The notes under the pieces were generated by a model, which worked only from the letters and a program-made list of their open reading frames with translations, had not been told where the DNA came from and searched no databases. This document shows, one piece after another, positions 1 to 6,162 of a stretch of DNA of 8,068 nt (position 1 is its first letter; each line of letters opens with the position of its first letter). This DNA comes from Planctomycetaceae bacterium (GTDB lineage Bacteria > Planctomycetota > Phycisphaerae > Phycisphaerales > SM1A02). Location of the stretch: positions 1-8,068 of the forward strand of contig JAIYCA010000061.1 of NCBI GenBank assembly GCA_027488265.1, read 5' to 3'. The translations under genes and the position numbers were made by a program.

Positions 1-392
1 ACTTATCGAGTCGCACGGCACTCGCCGAAGTGGTTGCGGCGAGTGATCTCTACGTGCTCCCGTCGCTTGAAGACAATCTGCCGAACGGTGTTTTAGAAGC
101 GCTTGCCTGCGGAACACCCTGCATCGGTTTCGACGTTGGTGGAGTTCCGGACATGCTCGCGCAGATGGATGGATGCGAGCTGGCGCCAGTTGGCGATGCG
201 TGCGCGCTCGGGGCGTCGATTGCGCGATCGGTACGAAATCTTTCCGTTCTGCGCGAGCGACGCGCGGCAATTCGCGGCAACGCTGAGCAGCGGTACCACC
301 CACGATTGCAGGCACTTGGCTACCTTGCGCTCTATCGAGCATCGCGCGAATCGAGCTCGCGCATCAGTGACGTGACGACGGGGGTTTTCTGA
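1..392 (+). CDS. Glycosyltransferase family 4, C-terminal part (5' end outside window)
   Basis: This is the 3' end of a GT4 (GT-B fold) glycosyltransferase, which would transfer a sugar from a nucleotide-sugar to a growing cytoplasmic glycan. The frame is open from position 3 to the TGA at 390-392 with no stop upstream, so the gene enters from outside the window; the GTG at 30 is only an internal codon. The visible residues form the nucleotide-sugar binding half: LPSLEDNLPNGVLEALACGTP followed by IGFDVGGVPDM. The D of DNLPNGVLE sits where most GT4 enzymes have the first Glu of the EX7E motif, and the second Glu is present. DNLPN is a familiar variant of GT4 enzymes in exopolysaccharide loci (WcaC-like). 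The FkbM methyltransferase starts 2 nt after the stop, which indicates co-transcription. The acceptor-binding N-terminal half is not visible, so the sugar specificity cannot be judged. Confidence 0.9.
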   Translation, partial: LSSRTALAEVVAASDLYVLPSLEDNLPNGVLEALACGTPCIGFDVGGVPDMLAQMDGCELAPVGDACALGASIARSVRNLSVLRERRAAIRGNAEQRYHPRLQALGYLALYRASRESSSRISDVTTGVF

Positions 393-394
393 CC

Positions 395-1354
395 ATGACC
401 ATGGCTACACCGACGACTGCTCACCAACGACCTGCGGACGCGCTTGAACAGCGTGCCATGGCGGCGTTGAGTGAAGAGATGCATGCGCAACTTGCCGCAC
501 TGAACGTGAAAATGAACGCGCGTATCGCAGAGCTCGAGGCCGAACTCCTCGCGGCTTCGGCTGAGCGCGACACGCTTCGCATGAAGACATCATCTGGTCG
601 CGAGCTTCTCAAAATGCTTCGAGGTCGTGTGTCTGCGCGACTTCGTCGGACTGTTGGTAGTAGTAGTTCTGTCACGGGTGGTGTGGGGAATGCGGCTATT
701 GATCTTCCAACAGAAGCTGCGCTGCGTCGCGCCCGCGCGCGCGGTGTAGAAATCGCGTCCATCATCGACATTGGCGCATCTGACGGCAGTTGGACCGAGA
801 TGTGCCGTCGAGTGTACCCAGAGGCGCGCGCGATCTTGCTCGATGCGAACGACGGGCACCGCGCATCTCTCGAGCGCTACGTGGCATCGCGGCAAGGAGT
901 TGAACACAAGATTGCAGCCGTCGGCCCTGCGTGCTGCGATCTCTGGTTCGAACGCACGCCCGATCCGTTCGGCGGCCGCATTCACTCGGAGCGCTTGAAG
1001 CCCGAATGGGAACCGCTTCCTGGAACGACGATCGATCATGAGGTTGCAACGCGCGGCATGCGCGGCCCGTATCTCGTCAAACTCGATACGCACGGCTTTG
1101 AGGTGCCCATTCTCGAAGGTGCGCAGGAAACGCTGAAAAACGCGCAGTTACTCGTGGTGGAGTGCTATCCGTTCAAGATCGGCGACGGCGCGTTGATGTT
1201 CCATGAGTTCTGCGCGTGGATGTGGGAGCGCGGTTTCATGGCGCTCGATATCACTGAGCCGTTGTGGCGTGCGCGTGATGGTTGCCTCTGGCAGATCGAT
1301 ATCGTCTTCTCACCGCGCTCACGTCCTGAATGTCAGGTGTATTCATGGCAGTAA
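395..1354 (+). CDS. FkbM-family SAM-dependent methyltransferase with N-terminal coiled coil
   Basis: The 319-residue protein is predicted to transfer a methyl group from S-adenosylmethionine to a hydroxyl, probably on a sugar given its neighbours. Residues about 18-65 are rich in A, E, L, M and R with heptad-like spacing (LEQRAMAALSEEMHAQL..., RIAELEAELLAASAERDTL), consistent with a coiled coil. A basic stretch (about 72-85) and a Ser/Gly linker (about 86-98) follow. The methyltransferase core begins near 120: motif I IIDIGASDGSW at 123-133, acidic D150 after the second strand, the FkbM signature YLVKLDTHGFEVPILEGA at 226-243, and VVECY at 254-258. The first ATG, 2 nt after the glycosyltransferase stop, is used; GGGGG at 380-384 may act as a weak ribosome binding site. 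The stop lies inside the coding region of the next gene. The family is secure, but the substrate is unknown. Confidence 0.92.
   Translation: MTMATPTTAHQRPADALEQRAMAALSEEMHAQLAALNVKMNARIAELEAELLAASAERDTLRMKTSSGRELLKMLRGRVSARLRRTVGSSSSVTGGVGNAAIDLPTEAALRRARARGVEIASIIDIGASDGSWTEMCRRVYPEARAILLDANDGHRASLERYVASRQGVEHKIAAVGPACCDLWFERTPDPFGGRIHSERLKPEWEPLPGTTIDHEVATRGMRGPYLVKLDTHGFEVPILEGAQETLKNAQLLVVECYPFKIGDGALMFHEFCAWMWERGFMALDITEPLWRARDGCLWQIDIVFSPRSRPECQVYSWQ
1335..1339 (+). promoter_or_regulatory. Shine-Dalgarno candidate for the GT2 gene
   Basis: AGGTG lies 5 nt before the ATG at 1345, inside the end of the FkbM gene. It is the reason for preferring this start over the ATG at 1330. The short overlap (1345-1354) would allow the downstream gene to be translated by ribosomes ending at the TAA at 1352-1354. 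Confidence 0.5.
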
Positions 1355-2313
1355 CGTCTGGGGCAGTAACGTCTGGGGCAGTAACGCCAGCAAACTCGAA
1401 CGCGAACGAAAGTGGATCGGCGAGCGCCGCGCGAGATGCAGTGTCTCCACTCGTCTCGATCGTCACGCCGAGTTTCAATTCGGCCGCGTACATCGAGCGC
1501 ACGATTCAGTCGATTCACGGACAGGGCTATCCACGCATCGAGCATGTTGTGATGGACGGTGGTTCGACCGATGGCACACGCGAGATCATCGCGAGACATC
1601 GCGAGAAGTTCGCACATGTCGAGAGTGGGCCTGACAGCGGCATGTATGACGCGATCGATCGCGGCTTTCGCCAGACGACTGGCGAAATCATGACGTGGCT
1701 CAACTCCGACGATGAGTGGTTTCCTGGAACGCTCAAGACGGTCGCTCGCATCTTTCGTGAGTTTCCTGACGTTGAATGGATCACGTCAGGGTTTCCGTGC
1801 GCCATTGATGACGAGAGCGCGACGATCGCAACATCGCGACATTACGGGTTCTCACGCCGCGCATCGCGCCAAGGCGAGTACCTCTCTGACTGCGAGTGGT
1901 ATGCCGCGGGATTCATCCAGCAAGAGTCGACATTTTGGCGTCGTTCACTTTGGGAACGCGCAGGGTCGCGGCTTGATACAAGCCTCAAACTCGCGGGTGA
2001 TTACGAACTTTGGTCGCGCTTCTTCGATCATGCGACCTTGTGGCAAGTCGAAGTGCCGCTTGGCACATTTCGTCGCCGCGATGGCCAACTTTCACAGGTA
2101 TCGCGGGCACGCTACATCGAAGAAGCTCGAAGCGTCTTTCTTCGCGATGGTGGCCGCGCGCCTTCGAAGTGGTCTTCTGGTTTGCGCGTTGGATTTCGCC
2201 GACATGCGCCGACAAAACTTCGGCAAGTCGCGTTTCGACTTGGCCTCGCTCAACCGCGTTCATTCATCGGCTATCACTGGCACGAAGATCGCTGGATGAA
2301 GTGGACGTGCTAA
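1345..2313 (+). CDS. Glycosyltransferase family 2 (GT-A fold)
   Basis: A complete GT2 enzyme of 322 residues, likely adding one sugar to the glycan made by this locus. Numbered from the ATG at 1345, the GT-A motifs are in order: VSIVTPSFN at 37-45 (first beta strand), MDGGSTDGT at 70-78, GPDSGMYDAI at 95-104, the metal-binding region WLNSDDEW at 118-125, IQQESTFWRR at 191-200, and LAGDYELW at 216-223, where the D of GDYE is the usual candidate base region. There are no membrane segments. I chose ATG 1345 because AGGTG at 1335-1339 is well spaced before it; ATG 1330, in frame 15 nt upstream, has no visible ribosome binding site and would give 327 residues. The first codons lie in a 15-bp tandem repeat, giving the peptide AVTSGAVTSGAVT followed by a low-complexity stretch up to about residue 33. 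The 3' end overlaps the convergent sulfotransferase gene by 50 bp. Confidence 0.94.
   Translation: MAVTSGAVTSGAVTPANSNANESGSASAARDAVSPLVSIVTPSFNSAAYIERTIQSIHGQGYPRIEHVVMDGGSTDGTREIIARHREKFAHVESGPDSGMYDAIDRGFRQTTGEIMTWLNSDDEWFPGTLKTVARIFREFPDVEWITSGFPCAIDDESATIATSRHYGFSRRASRQGEYLSDCEWYAAGFIQQESTFWRRSLWERAGSRLDTSLKLAGDYELWSRFFDHATLWQVEVPLGTFRRRDGQLSQVSRARYIEEARSVFLRDGGRAPSKWSSGLRVGFRRHAPTKLRQVAFRLGLAQPRSFIGYHWHEDRWMKWTC
1348..1386 (+). repeat. 15-bp tandem repeat, 2.6 copies, across the FkbM stop and GT2 start
   Basis: The unit GCAGTAACGTCTGGG occurs at 1348-1362 and 1363-1377 without mismatch, followed by nine bases of a third copy at 1378-1386. In the GT2 frame it encodes AVTSG repeats. In the FkbM frame each copy contains TAA (1352-1354, 1367-1369, 1382-1384), so the first copy ends the upstream gene and the others are redundant stops. 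Being a multiple of three, the unit can change copy number without breaking either frame. Confidence 0.95.
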
Positions 2314-3178
2314 CGTTGAGAAAGCGCGTGTACGCGTCATCGAGCGCGACGCGATCGGGCTCGACGTCCCAGCGTACAGCGTCAAAGAGCGCGTTCCGCG
2401 CAAGATCAATCGTTTGCACGTCGGTACGTATTGATGAGTCGCCGGCGCTCCGATGATGTCGAAGCGCAGGCTGTAAGAACTCAGCGACGCCACTTTCCGC
2501 ACGCCCGACGTCGATCTCGCCTGCCGGCAACAGTGCGCCAACGCGCGCAACGACCGTGCGCCAGTCGCCCATGAGAAGATCGATGCTCGCGAACGTGCGT
2601 GGGAGATCGCGCGTGTGTCGCTCGGCGAGAAGTACGTGCTCAAGCCACGCGCGCTTTGCGTTTTCTTGCGTAAATCCACACTGCGCGAGTTCAGGTCGCC
2701 GCAGCAAACTCGCAGCAACTTCCGCAGGTTCGCGCAGCATGTGCACCACCACAACGCGTCGACCTGTGCGCGCGAGGACGCGCCGCCACAGCGGCATGAG
2801 CCGTGCGATACGTGGTTCTTTCACAAGCCATGGCGTGCGCGCTGCGAAGACTCCATCACGCCACTCATCACGCACGATACTGAGCAGCGCATCCTCCGCG
2901 CGTCGTGCATCGCGCGACTCAAACCACGCAGGATCAATCGGTTCACCCGCAAGCATCGTGGTGCCGATCTGGTGAAACAAACCCTCGTGAAACTCAATCA
3001 ACGGACGCGACTCCCAATACCCGAGATCGTTGTCGCCAGCGACCGCTTCAAAGAGTGTCTTCGGCAGCGCACAACCAGCGAGCGCGAGGACGCGCGCCAA
3101 TGCCGACGTACCGCTGCGATGCATCCCAAGCACGAGGACGAGGTTTCGGCGCGCGATGGTGTTCGCGAGTTTGCGCAA
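2264..3178 (-). CDS. PAPS-dependent sulfotransferase family protein
   Basis: A 304-residue cytoplasmic protein predicted to move a sulfuryl group from PAPS to an acceptor, here plausibly a sugar of the exported glycan. Near the N-terminus is the 5'-phosphosulfate loop, LVLGMHRSGTSALARVLA (15-32). PWLVKEPRIARLMPLW (116-131) carries the KEPR variant of the KDPR motif common in bacterial members, and VVVVHMLREPAEVAASLLRR (142-161) is the 3'-phosphate region with R149 and S157. The start is TTG at 3178: an in-frame stop lies four codons upstream (3188-3190) and no ATG precedes the P-loop. GAAG at 3183-3186 or GGAAGG at 3191-3196 could serve as ribosome binding site. It is the last gene of the minus-strand operon, 27 nt after the methyltransferase. 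Its last 15 or so residues, Ser-rich (STSTSSSDLRASDSR), are encoded opposite the GT2 3' end. Family secure, substrate inferred. Confidence 0.9.
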   Translation of the reverse strand: MRKLANTIARRNLVLVLGMHRSGTSALARVLALAGCALPKTLFEAVAGDNDLGYWESRPLIEFHEGLFHQIGTTMLAGEPIDPAWFESRDARRAEDALLSIVRDEWRDGVFAARTPWLVKEPRIARLMPLWRRVLARTGRRVVVVHMLREPAEVAASLLRRPELAQCGFTQENAKRAWLEHVLLAERHTRDLPRTFASIDLLMGDWRTVVARVGALLPAGEIDVGRAESGVAEFLQPALRHHRSAGDSSIRTDVQTIDLARNALFDAVRWDVEPDRVALDDAYTRFLNVSTSTSSSDLRASDSR

Positions 3179-3205
3179 CGTTCTTCGCTACCTTCCGTTC
3201 GTACG

Positions 3206-3841
3206 TCACGCGCGGTAGTAGCGCGCCATCTGCTGACCGCGTGGATGGTTCCACGCGCCGATGTTCTCGAACTTCCATCCGGAGTCCGCACCGAACGAAC
3301 GCATCTCGTCGGGGAGGTAATAGAAGTTCATCCGCGAGTGCGATTGCGCGGGATTTCCATACGCTTGATCGCGCAAGAAATAGGTCGCGAACACTTCCGT
3401 CGTCGGCTTTGAAACGGTTGCGATCGCCGCGAGCGATCGTCGAATGTCGTCTGGCACAAGATGGGTGAAGATCGACTGTGCAATGACGAAGTCGGGCTTC
3501 TTCGTAAACTCCGAAAGATCAAAGCGCCCGTTGATCACGAACTCCGGCCGACGCTCGGAGAAGCGCTCGTGGCCGAGTTCGTTCATCACGCCCATCGCGA
3601 CGAGGTCAAACGACTTGTCAAAGCCGAGATAGCTGCCTGCGTCGAGGTACGGAATGAAGTGAATCCCGCCGCGCAGCGAGCCGCATGCGAAGTCGAGCAA
3701 GACGTGCTGGGGCTGCAAACCGCGCGCGCGAAGGAAGTCAAATTGCAAGCGTCCGATGCGCTCCCACATGTCGCCATCGCCGCCAATGAAGGTGCGATGT
3801 CCAAGTTTCCTCACGCCAAGTACGTCGTCCGTTGCGTCCAT
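3206..3841 (-). CDS. Small class I SAM-dependent methyltransferase
   Basis: The 211-residue protein has a Rossmann-type methyltransferase core. Motif I is VLLDFACGSLRGG at 47-59, a form with CGSLRGG that recurs in methyltransferases of surface-polysaccharide loci. It is followed by IPYLDAGSYLGFDKS (63-77) with the acidic residue at D75, then DFVIAQSIFTHLVPDDIRRSL (117-137), the usual strand-4 and following region. NHPRGQQMARYYR near the C-terminus is also typical. There are no membrane segments or signal peptide. The ATG at 3841 begins 9 nt after the stop of the ABC ATPase, without a clear ribosome binding site, so translation may be coupled. Position directly behind a Wzt protein suggests it modifies the glycan that the transporter exports, as a chain-end or internal O-methylase; this is inference from context. 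Methylation of another acceptor cannot be excluded. Confidence 0.88.
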   Translation of the reverse strand: MDATDDVLGVRKLGHRTFIGGDGDMWERIGRLQFDFLRARGLQPQHVLLDFACGSLRGGIHFIPYLDAGSYLGFDKSFDLVAMGVMNELGHERFSERRPEFVINGRFDLSEFTKKPDFVIAQSIFTHLVPDDIRRSLAAIATVSKPTTEVFATYFLRDQAYGNPAQSHSRMNFYYLPDEMRSFGADSGWKFENIGAWNHPRGQQMARYYRA

Positions 3842-3850
3842 GGCGCGAGT

Positions 3851-5203
3851 CTACAAGGAAGCGCGCTCAATGGTCGCCGGCGCCGTCGCCAGCGCGCAGT
3901 AGCCTTGGTGCACGTTGACGCTCTCGCTGACGACCTCAATCGCGATCGCGTCGACGAGTTTGTGCATGGATTGTTCTTCCAGCCGACTGCGAATCCCTGC
4001 GGTCACGAAGTATCGACCTGGCAAAAGCAGCATGCGAAACGGAATACGCATGGTCAGTTTTTCACCACGCCGCGCGGAGAGGCCCTCCGCGCCGTCGCGC
4101 GAGAGGAAGCCTGCGAGGGTCACGCCGGAGATATTGCGAAGTTGAATGCCGAGAATCACGCCTTCGGCGTCGCGCTCAAACTCCGCGCGGAATTCAGCGA
4201 CGTACTCGCCGCCAAGTCGCATGCGATTGACGCGTCGGCCCGCCGCATCATGGAAGACGACCGACACAACTCGTGCGCCAGTCGCCGGATACTCGATGGG
4301 GTCCCTCACCTCGAGCGACGGGTCGTAGTCAGCGAGCGGCTCCCCGGCCGCGGTGCTCGCTGCCTCGCTCGCCGCTGCGATCGTGGGTGCACGTCCCGCG
4401 CCACCTTCCGCGAAGAGCAGCGCGTTGTAGCGGCGCATCACGTCGCGTGGCACGCCTTCTTCGAGAATGCGGCCTTGCTCGAGCAATACCGCGCGATCGC
4501 AAAGTTCAAGCACAACGCCTGCGTTGTGTGTCACGAGCAAAATGGTCGTACCGCGCGCACGGAGCTCCTCGATTCGCGCGTAACACTTGCGTGCAAACGC
4601 TGCGTCGCCAACCGCGAGAATCTCATCCGCGATGAGGACGTCAGGATCACTCGCTACCGCAACAGCAAACGCGAGTCGCGCGAACATGCCGCTCGAATAC
4701 GTTGAGACCGGGTCGTCGATCGCGTCACCAATTCCGGCAAACTCCAACATGGACGGTAGTTTTTCGCTGATCTCCGCGTCGCTGAGCCCAATGAGCGACG
4801 CGTTGAGACGCGCGTTCTCACGTCCGCTGAAGTCGGGGTGAAACCCTGCGCCAAGCGCAAGGAGCGGCGCAAGGCGACCCTTGGTTTCCACGGTTCCTGC
4901 GGTTGGTCGCATGATGCCGCAGAGAATGCGCAACAGCGTCGACTTTCCGCAGCCATTTCGCCCAACGAGCGCGAGCATTTCGCCGCGGTGAACGTCGAGG
5001 TCGATTCCATCGAGGACAACATGGCCGCGCGACGCGGGGTGTTCGTGCGACGCGTTTCGTCCGCGCAAGAGTCGCGCGAGGAGACCGCCGCTCGGCGCAT
5101 GCGCAAACTCCTTACGAATCCCACGCATACGAACAACCAACGCGCGGTCTGCATCGGCCGACCCACGCGCGCGTTCGGTTGTGGCAGAGACTTCACGCGA
5201 CAT
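3851..5203 (-). CDS. wzt: Polysaccharide ABC transporter ATP-binding protein with C-terminal Wzt domain
   Basis: This is the ATPase of an ABC-2 exporter that moves a lipid-linked polysaccharide across the inner membrane. Numbered from ATG 5203 (450 residues): Walker A GRNGCGKST at 81-89; LGAGFHPDFSGREN at 117-130, the form seen in Wzt/TagH proteins in place of an ordinary Q-loop; signature YSSGMFARLAFAVA at 169-182; Walker B DVLIADEILAVGD at 188-200; H-loop His226. An Ala-rich linker (about 267-292) leads to a C-terminal domain (about 300-450) with the make-up of Wzt carbohydrate-binding domains, including LGIQLRN, LLLPGRYFVTAGI and INVHQG-like VNVHQGYC. An in-frame GTG at 5215 would add four residues; ATG 5203 was chosen because it overlaps the permease end by only 11 nt. 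Presence of the C-terminal domain implies recognition of a specific glycan feature before export. Confidence 0.96.
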   Translation of the reverse strand: MSREVSATTERARGSADADRALVVRMRGIRKEFAHAPSGGLLARLLRGRNASHEHPASRGHVVLDGIDLDVHRGEMLALVGRNGCGKSTLLRILCGIMRPTAGTVETKGRLAPLLALGAGFHPDFSGRENARLNASLIGLSDAEISEKLPSMLEFAGIGDAIDDPVSTYSSGMFARLAFAVAVASDPDVLIADEILAVGDAAFARKCYARIEELRARGTTILLVTHNAGVVLELCDRAVLLEQGRILEEGVPRDVMRRYNALLFAEGGAGRAPTIAAASEAASTAAGEPLADYDPSLEVRDPIEYPATGARVVSVVFHDAAGRRVNRMRLGGEYVAEFRAEFERDAEGVILGIQLRNISGVTLAGFLSRDGAEGLSARRGEKLTMRIPFRMLLLPGRYFVTAGIRSRLEEQSMHKLVDAIAIEVVSESVNVHQGYCALATAPATIERASL

Positions 5204-6038
5204 CGGCAAACCCACTTCGTGCCCGCATGAACGCGGCGTAGCCGAGGAGACAAACGCTCAATCCAAATCCAGTCACGATCGCGAGTGCGAGCACGTCGGG
5301 ATCAGAGCCGCCGAAGAGCGCCGTGCGCGAGGCATCGACGATGGTGCTTGCTGGGTTGAGTCGGACGATCCACTGAAACGCAGGCGGAACCGCGTCAAGC
5401 GCGTAGAAGACAGTGCTTGTGAAGAGGACGGCTGTGCAACCAAGCCCAACGATTTGCGCGAGATCACGCACGTGGAGTCCAAGCGCCGAGAGTGCCCATG
5501 AAGCCCCGAGCGCGAAGAGTGCAACCGGAATCGCAAGGAATGGAAGCCAAAGTGCGGTGAGCGGGGGAAGTCCCGCAAGAGCGAAGTGCGCGAGGAAGAG
5601 CACCGCCATCGACATGGCCGTTCCGAAGAGCGCGCAAACGACGCTGACCGCGGACAAGACTTCGATCGGAAAAACAATCTGCCGCACGTACACGAGGTTG
5701 TTGCGCACAAGACTCGGTGCCGCTTGCACGACCTCCGTGAAGAGGTGCACAAAAATCAGCCCTGAGAACAGCAAGATGACGTACGGCGCATGGCTCGCGG
5801 CGGATGTCGCCCCGTCGCTCCCAGTCGGGATACGTGCGCGAAGCACGGTTCCGAACGCAAAGCCGTAGATCGCCAGTGTCGCGATTGGCGTCGCGATCGC
5901 CCAGATCGGCCCAAGCAAGGACCCTCGCCAGCGCGCGGCGAGATCGCGTCGCGCCAAACGCGCAATCAGCCGCCGATGCCGCCAAAGACTGGCGAAGGGA
6001 TTGAGGTTCGTCGCATGTGGCGACAGCGCCGATGACAT
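5193..6038 (-). CDS. wzm: Polysaccharide ABC-2 type transporter permease
   Basis: Membrane subunit of the exporter, pairing with the downstream ATPase. From ATG 6038 it has 281 residues. The cytoplasmic N-terminus shows the family pattern LIARLARRDLAARWRGSLLGPIWAIATP (34-51 is the conserved part). Six hydrophobic segments are visible at about 44-65, 86-106, 127-150, 161-186, 196-212 and 248-268, with VYVRQIVFPIEVLSAVSVV (117-135) as the usual amphipathic entry to the third and LNPASTIVDASRTALFG (227-243) before the last, both typical of Wzm proteins. A GTG at 6068 is in frame and would add ten residues, but the family normally begins close to the RRD motif. Its TGA overlaps the start of the ATPase gene, indicating translational coupling. 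It is the first gene of the minus-strand operon. Confidence 0.95.
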   Translation of the reverse strand: MSSALSPHATNLNPFASLWRHRRLIARLARRDLAARWRGSLLGPIWAIATPIATLAIYGFAFGTVLRARIPTGSDGATSAASHAPYVILLFSGLIFVHLFTEVVQAAPSLVRNNLVYVRQIVFPIEVLSAVSVVCALFGTAMSMAVLFLAHFALAGLPPLTALWLPFLAIPVALFALGASWALSALGLHVRDLAQIVGLGCTAVLFTSTVFYALDAVPPAFQWIVRLNPASTIVDASRTALFGGSDPDVLALAIVTGFGLSVCLLGYAAFMRARSGFADVA

Positions 6039-6044
6039 GACGCG

Positions 6045-6053
6045 AGTGTACCA
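6045..6053 (-). promoter_or_regulatory. Possible extended -10 element before the permease
   Basis: Read on the minus strand, TGGTACACT resembles an extended -10 (TGn followed by TACACT, four of six matches to TATAAT). It lies 6 nt before ATG 6038, so a transcript from it would be leaderless or nearly so. No -35 hexamer is visible at the expected distance. A short inverted repeat (GTGCC at 6056-6060, GGCAC at 6064-6068) lies next to it. This is a weak call in GC-rich DNA, but the operon must start somewhere in the 124 nt between 6039 and 6162, where I see no gene. Confidence 0.2.
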
Positions 6054-6162
6054 GTGTGCCGCAGGCACTCGCTCGGCGCAGCTCGCTCGCGCGCAGCTCG
6101 TGATGCTTCACCGCTCCATCACCGGACGATCAGCGGAGTACCACAACGCGATCACCGATGTA

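Noticed and set aside
656..667. Trinucleotide run of AGT in the FkbM gene
   Set aside because: Only about four units, coding for a Ser stretch in a linker; too short to treat as a variable repeat.
2615..3468. Plus-strand open frames opposite the sulfotransferase gene
   Set aside because: Arg-rich translations with no domain; the minus-strand reading has both PAPS-binding motifs in the right order.
3461..4705. A 414-codon plus-strand open frame opposite the methyltransferase and ABC ATPase genes
   Set aside because: The minus strand carries unmistakable family motifs across the same bases. The plus-strand translation has no recognisable domain and biased, low-information composition, as expected for antisense frames in GC-rich DNA.
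6076..6100. Direct repeat GCGCAGCTCG at 6076-6085 and 6091-6100 upstream of the permease as an operator
   Set aside because: Two 10-bp GC-rich copies in a short spacer may be chance; nothing ties them to a regulator.
6111..6136. Hairpin CCGCT/AGCGG after the FG-GAP gene as a terminator
   Set aside because: The stem has only 5 bp with a 16-nt loop and no T-run on either strand, which is too weak to call.
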